DNA of 64,000 nucleotides from contig NZ_JABJQY010000005.1 of the NCBI RefSeq assembly GCF_013155375.1, forward strand, positions 124,001 to 188,000. Direction: 5' to 3'. Every line of letters starts with the position of its first letter. Positions within the stretch are counted from its first letter, which is position 1. Positions 42,501 through 50,986 of the stretch are shown here, one piece after another. The stretch comes from Nocardioides sp. zg-1308. Lineage in GTDB: Bacteria; Actinomycetota; Actinomycetes; Propionibacteriales; Nocardioidaceae. The position numbers and the translations under genes were made by a program. The notes under the pieces were generated by a model. It saw only the letters and a program-made list of their open reading frames with translations. It did no database searches and had not been told where the DNA came from.

Positions 42501-43114
42501 ACGAGAGGGAGATGCTCGGGCTCTACGTGTCCGACCACCCCCTCCTCGGCCTCGAGCACGTGCTGTCCCAAGGCACCGACTGCACCATCGGCCAGCTCCT
42601 GCTCGACGAGGACCGCGCCCACGGCTCGACCCTCACGGTCAGCGGCCTGATCACCTCGGTGCAGCGCAAGATCACCAAGCGCGGCGACCCGTGGGCCACC
42701 ATCACGCTCGAGGACCTCGACGGCGCCATCGACGTGCTGCTGTTCCCGAGCGCCTACACGCTGGCCTCCACCCTCCTCGTCGAGGACCAGATCGTGCGGA
42801 TCAAGGGCAACCTGTCGCGCGACAAGGACCAGCCCGAGCTGCGGGCGCAGGAGGTCACGGCGCCCGACCTCACCCAGGGACCTGCGGGCCCGGTGGTCAT
42901 CAGCCTGCCGTCGACGCGCTGCACGCCGCCCGTCGTGGCGCAGCTGCGCGACGTCCTCGGCACCCACCCGGGCATGACCGAGGTGCAGCTGCGGCTCCTG
43001 ACCCGCAGCTCCACCAAGGTGCTGCGCCTCGACGACAACCTGCGCGTGAGCCCGAGCCCCGCCCTGTTCGCCGACCTCAAGCAGCTGCTCGGACCGGGGT
43101 GCCTGACCGGATGA
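39557..43114 (+). CDS. dnaE1: DNA polymerase III subunit alpha (replicative)
   Basis: A 1185-residue replicative C-family polymerase. The PHP domain starts FVHLHVHTEYSMLDGASL, and the catalytic aspartates are D425 and D427 (PDFDIDF) and D589 (LVKMDFLGLS). A helix-hairpin-helix region follows (EKVPALVCNKRVVESLIKAG) and the OB fold is near residues 1000-1090. Unlike DnaE2 it has no low-complexity inserts and has the normal length for actinobacterial DnaE1. It overlaps the following gene by four bases. Confidence 0.96.
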   Translation: MSAGSHDSFVHLHVHTEYSMLDGASLLDGLFSRTSDLGMPAIAMTDHGNLHGAYDFYSKAKRAGIKPIIGIEAYITPGTQRGERRRVRWGQGDLAEEGGNDVAGGGAYTHMTMWAESTEGMHNLFRLSSRSSMEGYFYKPRMDKEILAEHSKGLIVSTGCPSGAIQTRLRLGQYDEAVREAGELQEIFGRDNVFLELMDHGIDIEKRVRDDLLRLGKQMGIPPIATNDSHYNNPEDAAAHDALICVASGKRLSDTNRLKFDGGGYYIKSAAEMRQLWGEQFGMPEACDNTLAIAERCEVEFTESTGGYMARADVPEGESEDSWFRKEVWRGIEARYPGERLDQQVRDRVEMELAIISQKGYCGYYLVVADFINWAKDNGIRVGPGRGSGAGSIAAYALRITDLCPLEHGLFFERFLNPERPSMPDFDIDFDDARRGEVITYVSQKYGADRVAQIATFGRLKAKAAIKDAARVLDHGFAIGDRITKAYPADVMGKGVALKDIFNADHKRYNDGGEFRALHGQDPDVRTIYETAVGLEGQIRNWGVHAAGVIMSSEPLIDIVPIMARPQDGAVITQFDYPMCESLGLVKMDFLGLSNLRILDDAVRNIEVNRAETVVLEELGFDDRATYELMGRGDTLGVFQLDGSGMRSLLRSLQPDAFADITAVSALYRPGPMGADSHNKYARRKNGREAIEPIHPALADALEPVLGETYGLIVYQEQVMAIAQVLAGFTLGAADNLRRAMGKKKKEELDKQYAGFQAGMLERGFPQVAIDKLWEILLPFSDYAFNKSHSAAYGVITYWTAYLKANYPTEYMAALLTSVKDDKDKMAIYLNECRRMKIQVLPPDVNESHADFTPVGNDIRFGLTAVRNVGHNVVAGIVAAREEKDRYADFNDFMEKVPALVCNKRVVESLIKAGAFDDMKHKRRALAAVHETAVDQFVDLKKNEAIGQDSLFGGLSEDDAGFGVSVTIPDIDDWDKMTLLGHEREMLGLYVSDHPLLGLEHVLSQGTDCTIGQLLLDEDRAHGSTLTVSGLITSVQRKITKRGDPWATITLEDLDGAIDVLLFPSAYTLASTLLVEDQIVRIKGNLSRDKDQPELRAQEVTAPDLTQGPAGPVVISLPSTRCTPPVVAQLRDVLGTHPGMTEVQLRLLTRSSTKVLRLDDNLRVSPSPALFADLKQLLGPGCLTG

Positions 43115-43680
43115 GCACGGTGACGCACGAGTCGCTCGAGCACACCGGTGTCGGCTCGCAGCGGCCCCTGCTGCGGAGGATCGTGCTGGTCCTGGCCGCC
43201 TTCGCGGTGGCGGGAGTCGGCGCCGGTCTGCTGTGGGAGCGGCTCTGGGAGCCCCCGACCGGTCTGACCTACCAGGGCCGGTGGTTCCTCGAGCCCGCCG
43301 GACCGGACGTGTCGTTCGAGGGCATCGCGCTGTTCGTCCTCATCGCGTTCCCGCTCGGCCTGCTGCTCGGGGTGCTGGCCGGCCTCTGGCGACACCACGA
43401 GACCGCCACCCTGCTGGCCGTCCTCGTCGGCGCCGGGCTGGCGGGCGTCGTGATGTACGCCGTCGGCAGCTCCCTCGGCCCGGCCGACCCGCAGGCGCTC
43501 GCCGCCGGGCAGCCCGACTACACCGAGCTCCCGGGCGGCCTCGGCCTGACCGCACCCGACCCCGACCGGGTGCCGTGGCACTCCACCGCGCTGGTGGCGT
43601 TCCCCGCGGGAGCGATGACTGGTCTGGTCGGGACCTATCTGTTGGGAAGTCGGGGGTTCGCGAGCCGTTCGCGTGGGTAG
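43111..43680 (+). CDS. Membrane protein of unknown function after dnaE1
   Basis: A 189-residue protein with about four transmembrane helices (roughly 23-43, 68-90, 96-116 and 160-180) and a polar loop between the third and fourth. It resembles small actinobacterial DUF2567-like membrane proteins in topology, but I cannot name a family with confidence. The ATG overlaps the dnaE1 stop (ATGA), so translation is coupled. It ends with TAG, which is part of a downstream TAGGCT. Confidence 0.7.
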   Translation: MSTVTHESLEHTGVGSQRPLLRRIVLVLAAFAVAGVGAGLLWERLWEPPTGLTYQGRWFLEPAGPDVSFEGIALFVLIAFPLGLLLGVLAGLWRHHETATLLAVLVGAGLAGVVMYAVGSSLGPADPQALAAGQPDYTELPGGLGLTAPDPDRVPWHSTALVAFPAGAMTGLVGTYLLGSRGFASRSRG

Positions 43681-43683
43681 GCT
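43678..43683 (+). promoter_or_regulatory. -10 element overlapping a stop codon, before the DUF3352 gene
   Basis: TAGGCT begins with the TAG stop of the preceding membrane protein gene and lies 66 bases before the DUF3352 ATG, leaving a leader of about 60 bases. Confidence 0.35.
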
Positions 43684-43749
43684 GACCGCGACCAATCACG
43701 GCCGGTCCCGAGCTCCTCGGGGTCGGCGCAACGGGGGAGCAGGACCTAC

Positions 43750-45372
43750 ATGAGCATGACACCGGGCGGCCCGGACTACCTCGACACGTCGGGCCCGGCA
43801 GCGGCCGCACCCGACAACGACAACCGCAAGCGCCTCATCGCGGTCGGCGCGCTCGTCGCCGGCGGTGCCGTCGTGGCGGGCGGCGCGTGGGCGGCGACGA
43901 GCTTCTTCGCCACCGGCGCCCAGCCGGCCGAGGCGCTCCCCGACTCGACCGTCGCCTACTTCAGCGTCGACCTCGACCCCAGTGGGGGTCAGAAGATCGA
44001 GGCGATCCGGACGCTGCGCAAGTTCCCCGGCTTCACCGACAAGGTCGACCTCGAGACCGACGACGACCTGCGTGAGCGGTTCTTCGAGGAGGTCACGAAG
44101 TCCGGCGAGTGCGAGGGCCTCGACTACGCCTCCGACGTGGAGCCGTGGCTCGGCTCGCGCGCCGCGATGGCCGCGGTCGACCTGGGCGAGGACGAGCCCG
44201 CTGCCGTCGGCATCGTGCAGACCACCGACGCCGGCAAGGCGGAGGACGGCCTCGCCACGCTCATCGAGACGTGCGGTGGCGCCGAGGCAGGTGCCGAGGG
44301 CGACGTGGGCGGCTGGGTCGTCGACGGTGACTGGATCGTCGTCGCCGAGACCGAGGAGATCGCCCAGCAGGTCGTGGACGCCGCCGACGGCGGCTCCCTG
44401 GCCGGTGACGCGTCCTTCGAGAAGTGGACCGGAGAGGCCGGCGGTGACGGCTTCATGTCCGTCTACGTCGCCAAGGCGGCCGCGCAGTACCTCGACGACG
44501 CGGCCGGGATGGGCGCCATGCTCGGCGGCGTGCCCGGCACGTCTCCCCACGGGATGTCCGGCGAGGAGGTCCCCGAAGAGCTGCAGCAGATGATCGACGA
44601 CTTCGACGGCGCGGCGGCCACGGTGCGCTTCGACGACGGCGGCGTCGAGGTCGAGTACGCCATGTCCAACTACCAGCAGGACATGACCAAGTACGTCGAC
44701 GGCGACGCCGGGGTGTCCATGGTCGCCGGCCTGCCGACCGACACCGTGGCCGCGTTCGGCTTCGCGCTCGAGGAGGGCTGGGCGCAGGCGATGCTCGACT
44801 ACGTCAGGTCGACGCTGCCCGAGGACAGCGCCACGATCGACGAGCAGCTCGCGCAGCTGGAGACCGAGACGGGGCTGGCGTTCCCCGAGGACCTCGAGAC
44901 CCTGCTCGGTGAGGGCGTCACGGTCTCCCTCGGCAGCGGGATCGACCCCGACGCCATCGCCAACGGCGGCCCGGGCGAGGTGCCGGTCGGCATCAAGATC
45001 AAGGGCGACGCCGGGGAGATCCAGGCGGTGCTCGACAAGATCGCGGCCCAGGCGGGCCCCGAGCTGGCCGACTACATGAAGGTCACCGAGGGTGACGGCT
45101 ACGCCGTGCTGGCGCTCCAGGACGACTACCGCGGCGCGCTCGAGTCCGAGGGCGACCTCGGCGGCAGCGACGACTACACCTCGGTCGTCGAGGACGGCGA
45201 CGCGCAGACCGTGCTCTACGTCAACTTCGACGCCGACGACAACTGGCTCGTCCGCCTCACCGAGGACATGCCCGAGGTCAGCGAGAACCTCGAGCCGCTG
45301 TCGGCGTTCGGCGTGAGCGGCTGGGTCGACGGCGACGTCGTCCACGGCCGGATGAGGCTGACCACCGACTGA
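43750..45372 (+). CDS. DUF3352 domain protein, membrane-anchored
   Basis: A 540-residue protein with a short cytoplasmic N-terminus, one hydrophobic anchor at about residues 28-50 and a large acidic extracytoplasmic domain starting ALPDSTVAYFSVDLDPSGG, typical of DUF3352. Asp/Glu/Gly content is high throughout. Family function is unknown. ATG 43750 is preceded by GGGGGAGCAGGA. It stands alone and converges on the deacylase gene with a five-base gap. Confidence 0.82.
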   Translation: MSMTPGGPDYLDTSGPAAAAPDNDNRKRLIAVGALVAGGAVVAGGAWAATSFFATGAQPAEALPDSTVAYFSVDLDPSGGQKIEAIRTLRKFPGFTDKVDLETDDDLRERFFEEVTKSGECEGLDYASDVEPWLGSRAAMAAVDLGEDEPAAVGIVQTTDAGKAEDGLATLIETCGGAEAGAEGDVGGWVVDGDWIVVAETEEIAQQVVDAADGGSLAGDASFEKWTGEAGGDGFMSVYVAKAAAQYLDDAAGMGAMLGGVPGTSPHGMSGEEVPEELQQMIDDFDGAAATVRFDDGGVEVEYAMSNYQQDMTKYVDGDAGVSMVAGLPTDTVAAFGFALEEGWAQAMLDYVRSTLPEDSATIDEQLAQLETETGLAFPEDLETLLGEGVTVSLGSGIDPDAIANGGPGEVPVGIKIKGDAGEIQAVLDKIAAQAGPELADYMKVTEGDGYAVLALQDDYRGALESEGDLGGSDDYTSVVEDGDAQTVLYVNFDADDNWLVRLTEDMPEVSENLEPLSAFGVSGWVDGDVVHGRMRLTTD

Positions 45373-45377
45373 CCCGC

Positions 45378-45872
45378 TCAGCGACCGATGGTGGCGGTCA
45401 CCGCTCCGGTGACCGCCACCAGGTCGCGCGGTGCCAGCTCGATGTCGAAGCCGCGGCGACCGCCCGACACGAGGATCGTGTCGTGGTCCAGCGCGGACGC
45501 GTCGAGGACCGTCGGGTGCGCGCGCTTCTGGCCCACCGGCGAGATGCCGCCGGCGACGTAGCCGGTCGCGCGCTCGGCCGTGGCGACCTCCGCCATCACG
45601 GCCTTGCTGCCGCCGAGCGCCCGGGCGAGGGCCTTGAGGTCCAGCTGGCCCGAGACCGGCACGACGCCGACGACCAGCCGGCCGTCGAGCGAGGCCAGAA
45701 GAGTCTTGAACACGCGTGCCGGGTCCGCGCCCAGCGCCTCGGCCGCCTCGAGCCCGAACGACGTGGCCCGGGGGTCGTGCTCGTAGGCGCGCACCTCGAA
45801 CGCCACGCCCGCGGCCGTCAGCGCCACCGTGGCCGGCGTACCGCCACCGCCCGCGCGGGACTTCTTCGCCAT
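45378..45872 (-). CDS. ybaK: Cys-tRNA(Pro) deacylase YbaK
   Basis: A 164-residue trans-editing enzyme that hydrolyses Cys-tRNA(Pro) made by mistake by prolyl-tRNA synthetase. The conserved lysine is present in RVFKTLLASLDG, followed by GVVPVSGQLDLKALARALG, and GYVAGGISPVGQKR is a family hallmark. The N-terminus is basic (MAKKSRAGGGG). It is the canonical paralogue, whereas the protein at 2029-2532 lacks the lysine. It lies 25 bases after the Lon-N gene on the same strand. Confidence 0.9.
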   Translation of the reverse strand: MAKKSRAGGGGTPATVALTAAGVAFEVRAYEHDPRATSFGLEAAEALGADPARVFKTLLASLDGRLVVGVVPVSGQLDLKALARALGGSKAVMAEVATAERATGYVAGGISPVGQKRAHPTVLDASALDHDTILVSGGRRGFDIELAPRDLVAVTGAVTATIGR

Positions 45873-45897
45873 GGGTGCCCGGCTCCGGTCGGCCGTG

Positions 45898-46563
45898 TCA
45901 GTTGGGGGACCAGGCGGTCCGCGCCACCTGGGTGGCGGGCAGCGACGGGATGACGTTGATCGCGCGCAGCTCCTCGGTCAGCAGGCGGGTGACCAGCACG
46001 AGACGCTCGGTGGCGTCCTCGGCCTCGAGCAGCGACTGCCGCTCGGCCATCGGGAGCGGCGTCAGGGCCGACAGCGTCCAGGCGAGGTAGTCGGGATCGC
46101 GGGGGAGCGTGCCGCTGAACGGGTCGCCCTGGAGCTCGGCCATCGCGGCCCGGAAGGCCGTGAACGTCGCCCGCGCCTTGTCGAGCAGCTCCTGGGGGAC
46201 CTCGACCTCCGGCTCGGGCAGCACCGCCACCACGCCCTGGGGGAAGTCGACGCCGCGCTCCATCTGCTCCAGCTTGAGCCGCTCGCGTGCCACGGCCACG
46301 ATGTCGTAGGTGCCGTCGGAGCGCCGGTCCGCCTCGGTGAGCTGCAGGACGCAGCCGACCCGGTAGACCGACTGGGCCCCGTGGTCGCCGACCTCGTAGC
46401 CCTCGCGGATCGCGACGGTGCCGAACACCCGCGCCGCCGGGTCCTCGACCTCGAGCAGGTGGCGGACCAGCATCCGGTAGCGGTCCTCGAAGACGTGGAG
46501 GGGCACGCTCATCCCCGGGAACACCACGGTGTTCAGCGGGAACATCGGCAGCGGGTCGCTCAC
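45898..46563 (-). CDS. LON peptidase N-terminal (substrate-binding) domain protein
   Basis: A 221-residue protein consisting only of the Lon N-terminal PUA-like domain, with no ATPase or protease. Motifs are LPMFPLNTVVFPGMSVPLHVFEDRY at the start and a helical C-terminus. Family roles are not well defined; some may act in protein quality control. GTG 46563 lies seven bases after a minus-strand TAGGGT (46571-46576), a leaderless promoter back to back with that of hisD. Confidence 0.88.
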   Translation of the reverse strand: MSDPLPMFPLNTVVFPGMSVPLHVFEDRYRMLVRHLLEVEDPAARVFGTVAIREGYEVGDHGAQSVYRVGCVLQLTEADRRSDGTYDIVAVARERLKLEQMERGVDFPQGVVAVLPEPEVEVPQELLDKARATFTAFRAAMAELQGDPFSGTLPRDPDYLAWTLSALTPLPMAERQSLLEAEDATERLVLVTRLLTEELRAINVIPSLPATQVARTAWSPN

Positions 46564-46570
46564 ACTCCAG

Positions 46571-46635
46571 ACCCTAGCCCGGTGTGTCCACCGGGCACCC
46601 GCGGCTCTCGGTCGACCCGCCGGGGAACCTAGACT
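46571..46635. promoter_or_regulatory. Divergent leaderless promoters (Lon-N / hisD)
   Basis: Minus-strand TAGGGT (46571-46576) is seven bases from GTG 46563. Plus-strand TAGACT (46630-46635) is six bases from the hisD ATG at 46642. Both genes therefore appear to be transcribed without a leader from one 78-bp intergenic region, so a hisD attenuator of the E. coli kind is not possible here. Confidence 0.5.
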
Positions 46636-46641
46636 CGGGGC

Positions 46642-47964
46642 ATGTCCCTGATCCGTCGCATCGACCTGAGGGGCGCCGACCGGGCGTCCGTCGACTACCG
46701 CGCGGCCGTGCCCCGCGCCGAGTTCGACGTCGAGGCCGCCACGCATCAGGTGCAGCCGATCATCGACGCCGTGCGCGCCCGGGGCGTCGAGGCGATCGCC
46801 GAGTTCTCGGCGCAGTTCGACGGGGTCGACAGCGACGACATCGCCGTCCCCCGCGAGGCCATCGACGCGGCCCTCGCCGACCTCGACCCGGCCGTGCGCG
46901 CCGGCCTCGAGGAGTCGATCCGCCGGCTCCGCTTGACGAGCGAGGCCGAGCTCGAGCACGACGTCACCAGCCAGGTCGCCGACGGTGCCACCGTGACGCA
47001 CCGCAAGGTGCCGATCGACCGCGTCGGTCTCTACGTCCCCGGCGGGCTCGCCCCGCTGGTGAGCAGCGTCGTGATGAACGTCGTCCCGGCGCAGGTCGCC
47101 GGCGTGCGCTCCATCGCGCTCGCCAGCCCGCCGCAGAAGAACAGCGGCGGCCTGCCCGAGTCGACGATCCTCGCCGCGTGCGCGCTGCTGGGCGTGCACG
47201 AGGTCTACGCCGTCGGCGGTGCGCAGGCGATCGCCATGTTCGCCCACGGCGCGGGCCCGTGCCGTCCGGTCGACCTCGTGACCGGCCCCGGCAACATCTA
47301 CGTCGCCGCGGCCAAGCGGCTCCTGCGCGGCGTGGTGGGCATCGACTCCGAGGCCGGGCCGACCGAGATCGCGGTCCTGGCCGACGACAGCGCCGACGCC
47401 GCGTTCGTCGCGGCCGACCTCGTCAGCCAGGCCGAGCACGACCCGATGGCCGCGTCCGTCCTCGTGACCGACTCGCTGGCGCTCGCCGACGCGGTGGAGG
47501 CCGAGCTCGACAAGCAGGTCTTCGCGACCCGCCACACCGAGCGCATCCTCACCGCGCTGGGTGGGCGTCAGTCCGGCATCGTCCTGGTCGACGACATGGA
47601 CCAGGGCGTCGACGTCGTCGACGCCTACGCCGCGGAGCACCTCGAGATCCAGACCCGCGACGCCTCGGCCCACGCGGCCCGGATCCGCAACGCCGGGGCG
47701 ATCTTCGTGGGCCCGTGGGCGCCGGTGTCCCTCGGCGACTACTGCGCCGGCTCCAACCACGTGCTGCCCACCGCCGGGTGCGCCTGCCACTCCAGCGGTC
47801 TCTCGGTGCGCGCCTTCACCCGGTCGGTGCACGTCGTCGACTACTCGCGGGCAGCCCTCGCCGAGGTCGCCGGCCACGTGGTGACGCTGGCCGAGGCGGA
47901 GGACCTGCCCGGCCACGGGCAGGCTGTGTCGGTGCGGTTCGACTCCGAGCGCCCAGCCCGATGA
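46642..47964 (+). CDS. hisD: Histidinol dehydrogenase
   Basis: A 440-residue zinc enzyme that oxidises L-histidinol to L-histidine in two NAD-dependent steps, the last in histidine synthesis. Family motifs are GLYVPGGLAPLVSSVVMNVVPA, VTGPGNIYVAAAKR, EAGPTEIAVLADD, SQAEHDPMA and the C-terminal GSNHVLPT. Length fits. It is the first gene of hisD-hisC-hisB-hisH, all overlapping by four bases, and is probably read from a leaderless promoter. Confidence 0.96.
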   Translation: MSLIRRIDLRGADRASVDYRAAVPRAEFDVEAATHQVQPIIDAVRARGVEAIAEFSAQFDGVDSDDIAVPREAIDAALADLDPAVRAGLEESIRRLRLTSEAELEHDVTSQVADGATVTHRKVPIDRVGLYVPGGLAPLVSSVVMNVVPAQVAGVRSIALASPPQKNSGGLPESTILAACALLGVHEVYAVGGAQAIAMFAHGAGPCRPVDLVTGPGNIYVAAAKRLLRGVVGIDSEAGPTEIAVLADDSADAAFVAADLVSQAEHDPMAASVLVTDSLALADAVEAELDKQVFATRHTERILTALGGRQSGIVLVDDMDQGVDVVDAYAAEHLEIQTRDASAHAARIRNAGAIFVGPWAPVSLGDYCAGSNHVLPTAGCACHSSGLSVRAFTRSVHVVDYSRAALAEVAGHVVTLAEAEDLPGHGQAVSVRFDSERPAR

Positions 47965-49088
47965 CCGGCACGTTCCCACCCCTGCGCGAGGAGCTGCAGG
48001 GGATCGAGCCCTACGGCGCGCCGCAGCTGACCCGGGAGCAGGCTCCGGTCCAGCTCAACGTCAACGAGAACCCCTACGGCCCCTCGCCCGAGGCCGCCGC
48101 GGACATCGCCCGGTCCGTCGGCGAGGCCGCGGTCTCGCTGAACCGCTACCCCGACCGCGAGCACGTGGCGCTGCGCGCCGGCCTGGCGGCGTACCTCAAC
48201 GGCTCCGGCGGGTCCGGCATCACGCCCGAGATGGTGTGGGCGGCCAACGGGTCCAACGAGGTGATGCTGCAGCTGCTGCAGGCCTTCGGCGGGCCCGGGC
48301 GGGTCGCGCTGTCCTTCGCGCCGACGTACTCGATGTATCCCGAGTACGCCCGCGACACCCTCACCGCGTGGGTGGCGGGGCACCGGGCGGAGGACTTCTC
48401 GCTCGACCTCGACGCCGCCCGCGCGCTGGTGCTGGAGGAGCGCCCGTCGGTGGTCCTGCTGCCCAGCCCCAACAACCCGACGGGGACGGCCCTGCCGCCC
48501 GAGGCGGTGACCATGCTCTGCGAGGCCGCGGCGTCGTACGAGCCCGGCGGCATCGTCGTGGTCGACGAGGCCTACGGCGAGTTCCGCCGCTCCGGCACGC
48601 CGAGCGCCCTGGAGCTGCTCCCGCGCCACCGCAACCTCGTCGTCACCCGCACCATGAGCAAGGCGTTCGCCCTGGCCGGGGCCCGGGTGGGCTACCTCGC
48701 CGCCGACCCGGCGATCTGCGACGCGATCCGCGTCGTCCGGCTGCCCTACCACCTCTCGGCCGTCACCCAGGCGACGGCGCTGGCCGCGCTGCGGCACGCG
48801 CCGGAGCTGCTCGGGCGGGTCGACGACCTGCGCGCCGAGCGCGACGCCACCGTGGCCTGGCTGCGCGAGCAGGATCTCGAGGTCGCCGACTCCGACGCCA
48901 ACTTCGTGCTCTTCGGCCGGTTCGCCGACCGGCACGCGGTCTGGCAGGGTCTGGTCGACCGCGGCGTGCTGATCCGCGAGACCGGGCCCGACGGGTGGCT
49001 GCGGGTCTCGGTCGGCACGCCCGACGAGATGACAGCATTCCGGCAGTCACTGTTGGACACCATCGGAGAGACGGAGGCCCGGGCATGA
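47961..49088 (+). CDS. hisC: Histidinol-phosphate aminotransferase
   Basis: A 375-residue class II PLP aminotransferase that converts imidazole-acetol phosphate to histidinol phosphate. The N-terminus has LNVNENPYGPS, the PLP lysine is K234 in TMSKAFALAGARVGY, and SPNNPTGT and VVVDEAYGEF come before it, with the phosphate-binding arginine near RVSVGTPDEM. It overlaps hisD and hisB by four bases each. Confidence 0.95.
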   Translation: MTGTFPPLREELQGIEPYGAPQLTREQAPVQLNVNENPYGPSPEAAADIARSVGEAAVSLNRYPDREHVALRAGLAAYLNGSGGSGITPEMVWAANGSNEVMLQLLQAFGGPGRVALSFAPTYSMYPEYARDTLTAWVAGHRAEDFSLDLDAARALVLEERPSVVLLPSPNNPTGTALPPEAVTMLCEAAASYEPGGIVVVDEAYGEFRRSGTPSALELLPRHRNLVVTRTMSKAFALAGARVGYLAADPAICDAIRVVRLPYHLSAVTQATALAALRHAPELLGRVDDLRAERDATVAWLREQDLEVADSDANFVLFGRFADRHAVWQGLVDRGVLIRETGPDGWLRVSVGTPDEMTAFRQSLLDTIGETEARA

Positions 49089-49693
49089 GCCGCACCGCAA
49101 GGATCGAGCGCACCACCAAGGAGTCCCAGGTCGTCGTCGAGGTCGACCTCGACGGCAGCGGGCGCTCCGAGGTGTCCACCGGTGTCGGGTTCTACGACCA
49201 CATGCTCGACGCCTTCGCTCGCCACTCGCTGACCGACCTCGTCGTGCAGACCACCGGTGACACCCACATCGACGGGCACCACTCGGTCGAGGACACCGCG
49301 ATCGTGCTCGGCCAGGCGCTGCGCCAGGCGCTCGGCGACAAGGTCGGCATCCGCCGCTTCGGCGACGCGACCGTGCCGCTCGACGAGGCGCTGGTGCAGG
49401 CGGTCGTCGACGTCTCCGGCCGGCCCTACTGCGTGCACTCCGGCGAGCCGGAGGGCCAGGCCTACGTCGCGATCGGCGGCACGGGCGCGGCCTACCAGGG
49501 ATCGCTGACGCGCCACGTCTTCGAGACCATCTCGTTCCACGCCCACCTCGCCCTCCACGTGCGCGTGCTCGGCGGGCGCGACCCGCACCACGTCGTCGAG
49601 GCGCAGTTCAAGGCGTTCGCCCGGGCGTTCCGCGACGCGGTCGCGATCGACCCCCGGGAGACGGGCGTGCCCTCCACCAAGGGGGCGCTGTGA
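49085..49693 (+). CDS. hisB: Imidazoleglycerol-phosphate dehydratase
   Basis: A 202-residue manganese enzyme of histidine synthesis. The metal-binding repeats are GFYDHMLDAFARH with DGHHSVEDTAIVLG, and SFHAHLALHVRVL with DPHHVVEAQFKAFAR. It is the monofunctional form without the histidinol-phosphatase domain of E. coli HisB. It overlaps hisC and hisH by four bases, so expression is coupled. Confidence 0.95.
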   Translation: MSRTARIERTTKESQVVVEVDLDGSGRSEVSTGVGFYDHMLDAFARHSLTDLVVQTTGDTHIDGHHSVEDTAIVLGQALRQALGDKVGIRRFGDATVPLDEALVQAVVDVSGRPYCVHSGEPEGQAYVAIGGTGAAYQGSLTRHVFETISFHAHLALHVRVLGGRDPHHVVEAQFKAFARAFRDAVAIDPRETGVPSTKGAL

Positions 49694-50331
49694 CGGCCCC
49701 CGACGTCGTCGTCCTCGACTACGGGTCGGGCAACCTGCGCTCGGCCGTCCGCGCGGTCGAGCGTGCCGGCGCGTCGGTCACCCTGACCGGTGACTTCGAC
49801 GCCGCGCTCGAGGCCGACGGCCTCGTGGTGCCCGGTGTCGGCGCCTACGCCGCCTGCATGGCCGGGCTGCGCGAGGTCAAGGGCGACCGGATCATCGGGC
49901 GCCGGCTCGCGGGCGGGCGCCCGGTGCTGGGCATCTGCGTCGGCATGCAGGTCCTGTTCGCGCGCGGCGTGGAGCACGGCGTGGAGACCGCCGGCTGCGC
50001 CGAGTGGCCGGGCACCGTCGACCGGCTGCAGGCCGACGTCGTGCCGCACATGGGCTGGAACACGGTCGAGGTGCCGTCCGGCTCGCCCCTGTTCGCGGGG
50101 ATCGAGGATGAGCGGTTCTACTTCGTGCACTCCTACGGCGTGCGCGACTGGGAGCTGGTCACCAACGACCGGACCGCCGCGCCGCTGGTGACGTGGGCCG
50201 AGCACGGGGGAGACCGGTTCGTGGCCGCGGTCGAGAACGGTCCGCTGTCCGCGACCCAGTTCCACCCCGAGAAGTCCGGGGACGCGGGCGCGAAGCTCCT
50301 CAAGAATTGGGTCGAGTCGCTGCAGCGCTGA
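49690..50331 (+). CDS. hisH: Imidazole glycerol phosphate synthase, glutaminase subunit
   Basis: A 213-residue class I glutamine amidotransferase that supplies ammonia to HisF. The triad is C83 (GICVGMQ), H192 and E194 (QFHPEKSG). DYGSGNLRS at the N-terminus and the oxyanion segment VPGVGAY are typical. GTG 49690 overlaps hisB. Its partner HisF is encoded 6 kb downstream, on the far side of an accessory islet. Confidence 0.95.
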   Translation: MTAPDVVVLDYGSGNLRSAVRAVERAGASVTLTGDFDAALEADGLVVPGVGAYAACMAGLREVKGDRIIGRRLAGGRPVLGICVGMQVLFARGVEHGVETAGCAEWPGTVDRLQADVVPHMGWNTVEVPSGSPLFAGIEDERFYFVHSYGVRDWELVTNDRTAAPLVTWAEHGGDRFVAAVENGPLSATQFHPEKSGDAGAKLLKNWVESLQR

Positions 50332-50347
50332 GCGCTACCGTCCGGGG

Positions 50348-50986
50348 ATGGCCCCGGAGCTCAGCATGAACCAGATCATCCACGCCGCCGTGCGCCGCGA
50401 CATGGCACGCACGGAGCGGGCGCTGCGCGCCCTGGGTGACGGCGACACCGCGCGGGCGCGGGAGCTCCAGGTCGCCTGGCGCAACCTGGTGCGCGAGCTG
50501 ACCCACCACCACGAGGCCGAGGACGAGCACGTGTGGCCCTTCCTCGAGTCGCGCGGGGTCGGGCTGGGGCTCCTCGAGGAGATGGAGGCCGAGCACGTGG
50601 CGATGAAGACGGCGCTCGCCTCGGTGAGCGAGCGCCTCGAGGCGCTGGTCGAGGACACGACCGCGGCCAACGCCACGGCCGCCGCCGAGGAGGTCGCCCG
50701 TGCCGAGGTCGTCATCAACGGGCACCTCGACCACGAGGAGAAGGACGTCGAGGGGCCGATGGGGGCGCTGCACGACGACCCCGAGTTCAAGGAGCTGTCC
50801 AAGAAGCTGCGGCCGGCCAGCGTCGTCGACGCCGCCAACGCGCTCGCCTGGATGCAGGACGGTGCGGGGGAGCGGGAGCGGTCCTCGCTGCGCGCGACCA
50901 TCCCCGGGCCCGTCGTCGCCGTCCTGACCACGGTGGTGGCCCGTCGCTACCGTCGCGAGGTCGCCCCGGTCTGGCGCCGGACCTGA
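50348..50986 (+). CDS. Hemerythrin-like HHE domain protein
   Basis: A 212-residue helical protein with a hemerythrin domain in residues 8-150. Metal-ligand-type residues are in LTHHHEAEDEHVWPFL, MEAEHVAM and NGHLDHEEKDVEGP. Such proteins hold a di-iron site and bind oxygen or nitric oxide, or store iron. A C-terminal hydrophobic segment (about 180-198) ends in a basic tail. The ATG is six bases after TACCGT (50336-50341). Its 3' end overlaps the convergent SRPBCC-like gene by 40 bases. Confidence 0.8.
   Translation: MAPELSMNQIIHAAVRRDMARTERALRALGDGDTARARELQVAWRNLVRELTHHHEAEDEHVWPFLESRGVGLGLLEEMEAEHVAMKTALASVSERLEALVEDTTAANATAAAEEVARAEVVINGHLDHEEKDVEGPMGALHDDPEFKELSKKLRPASVVDAANALAWMQDGAGERERSSLRATIPGPVVAVLTTVVARRYRREVAPVWRRT

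Noticed and set aside
39569..42967. Minus-strand open frame of about 1130 codons opposite dnaE1
   Set aside because: Same effect: the plus strand encodes a complete DnaE1 with catalytic residues.
46564..46641. Histidine attenuator or T-box before hisD
   Set aside because: The gap is 78 bases and hisD appears leaderless, so there is no room for a leader RNA.
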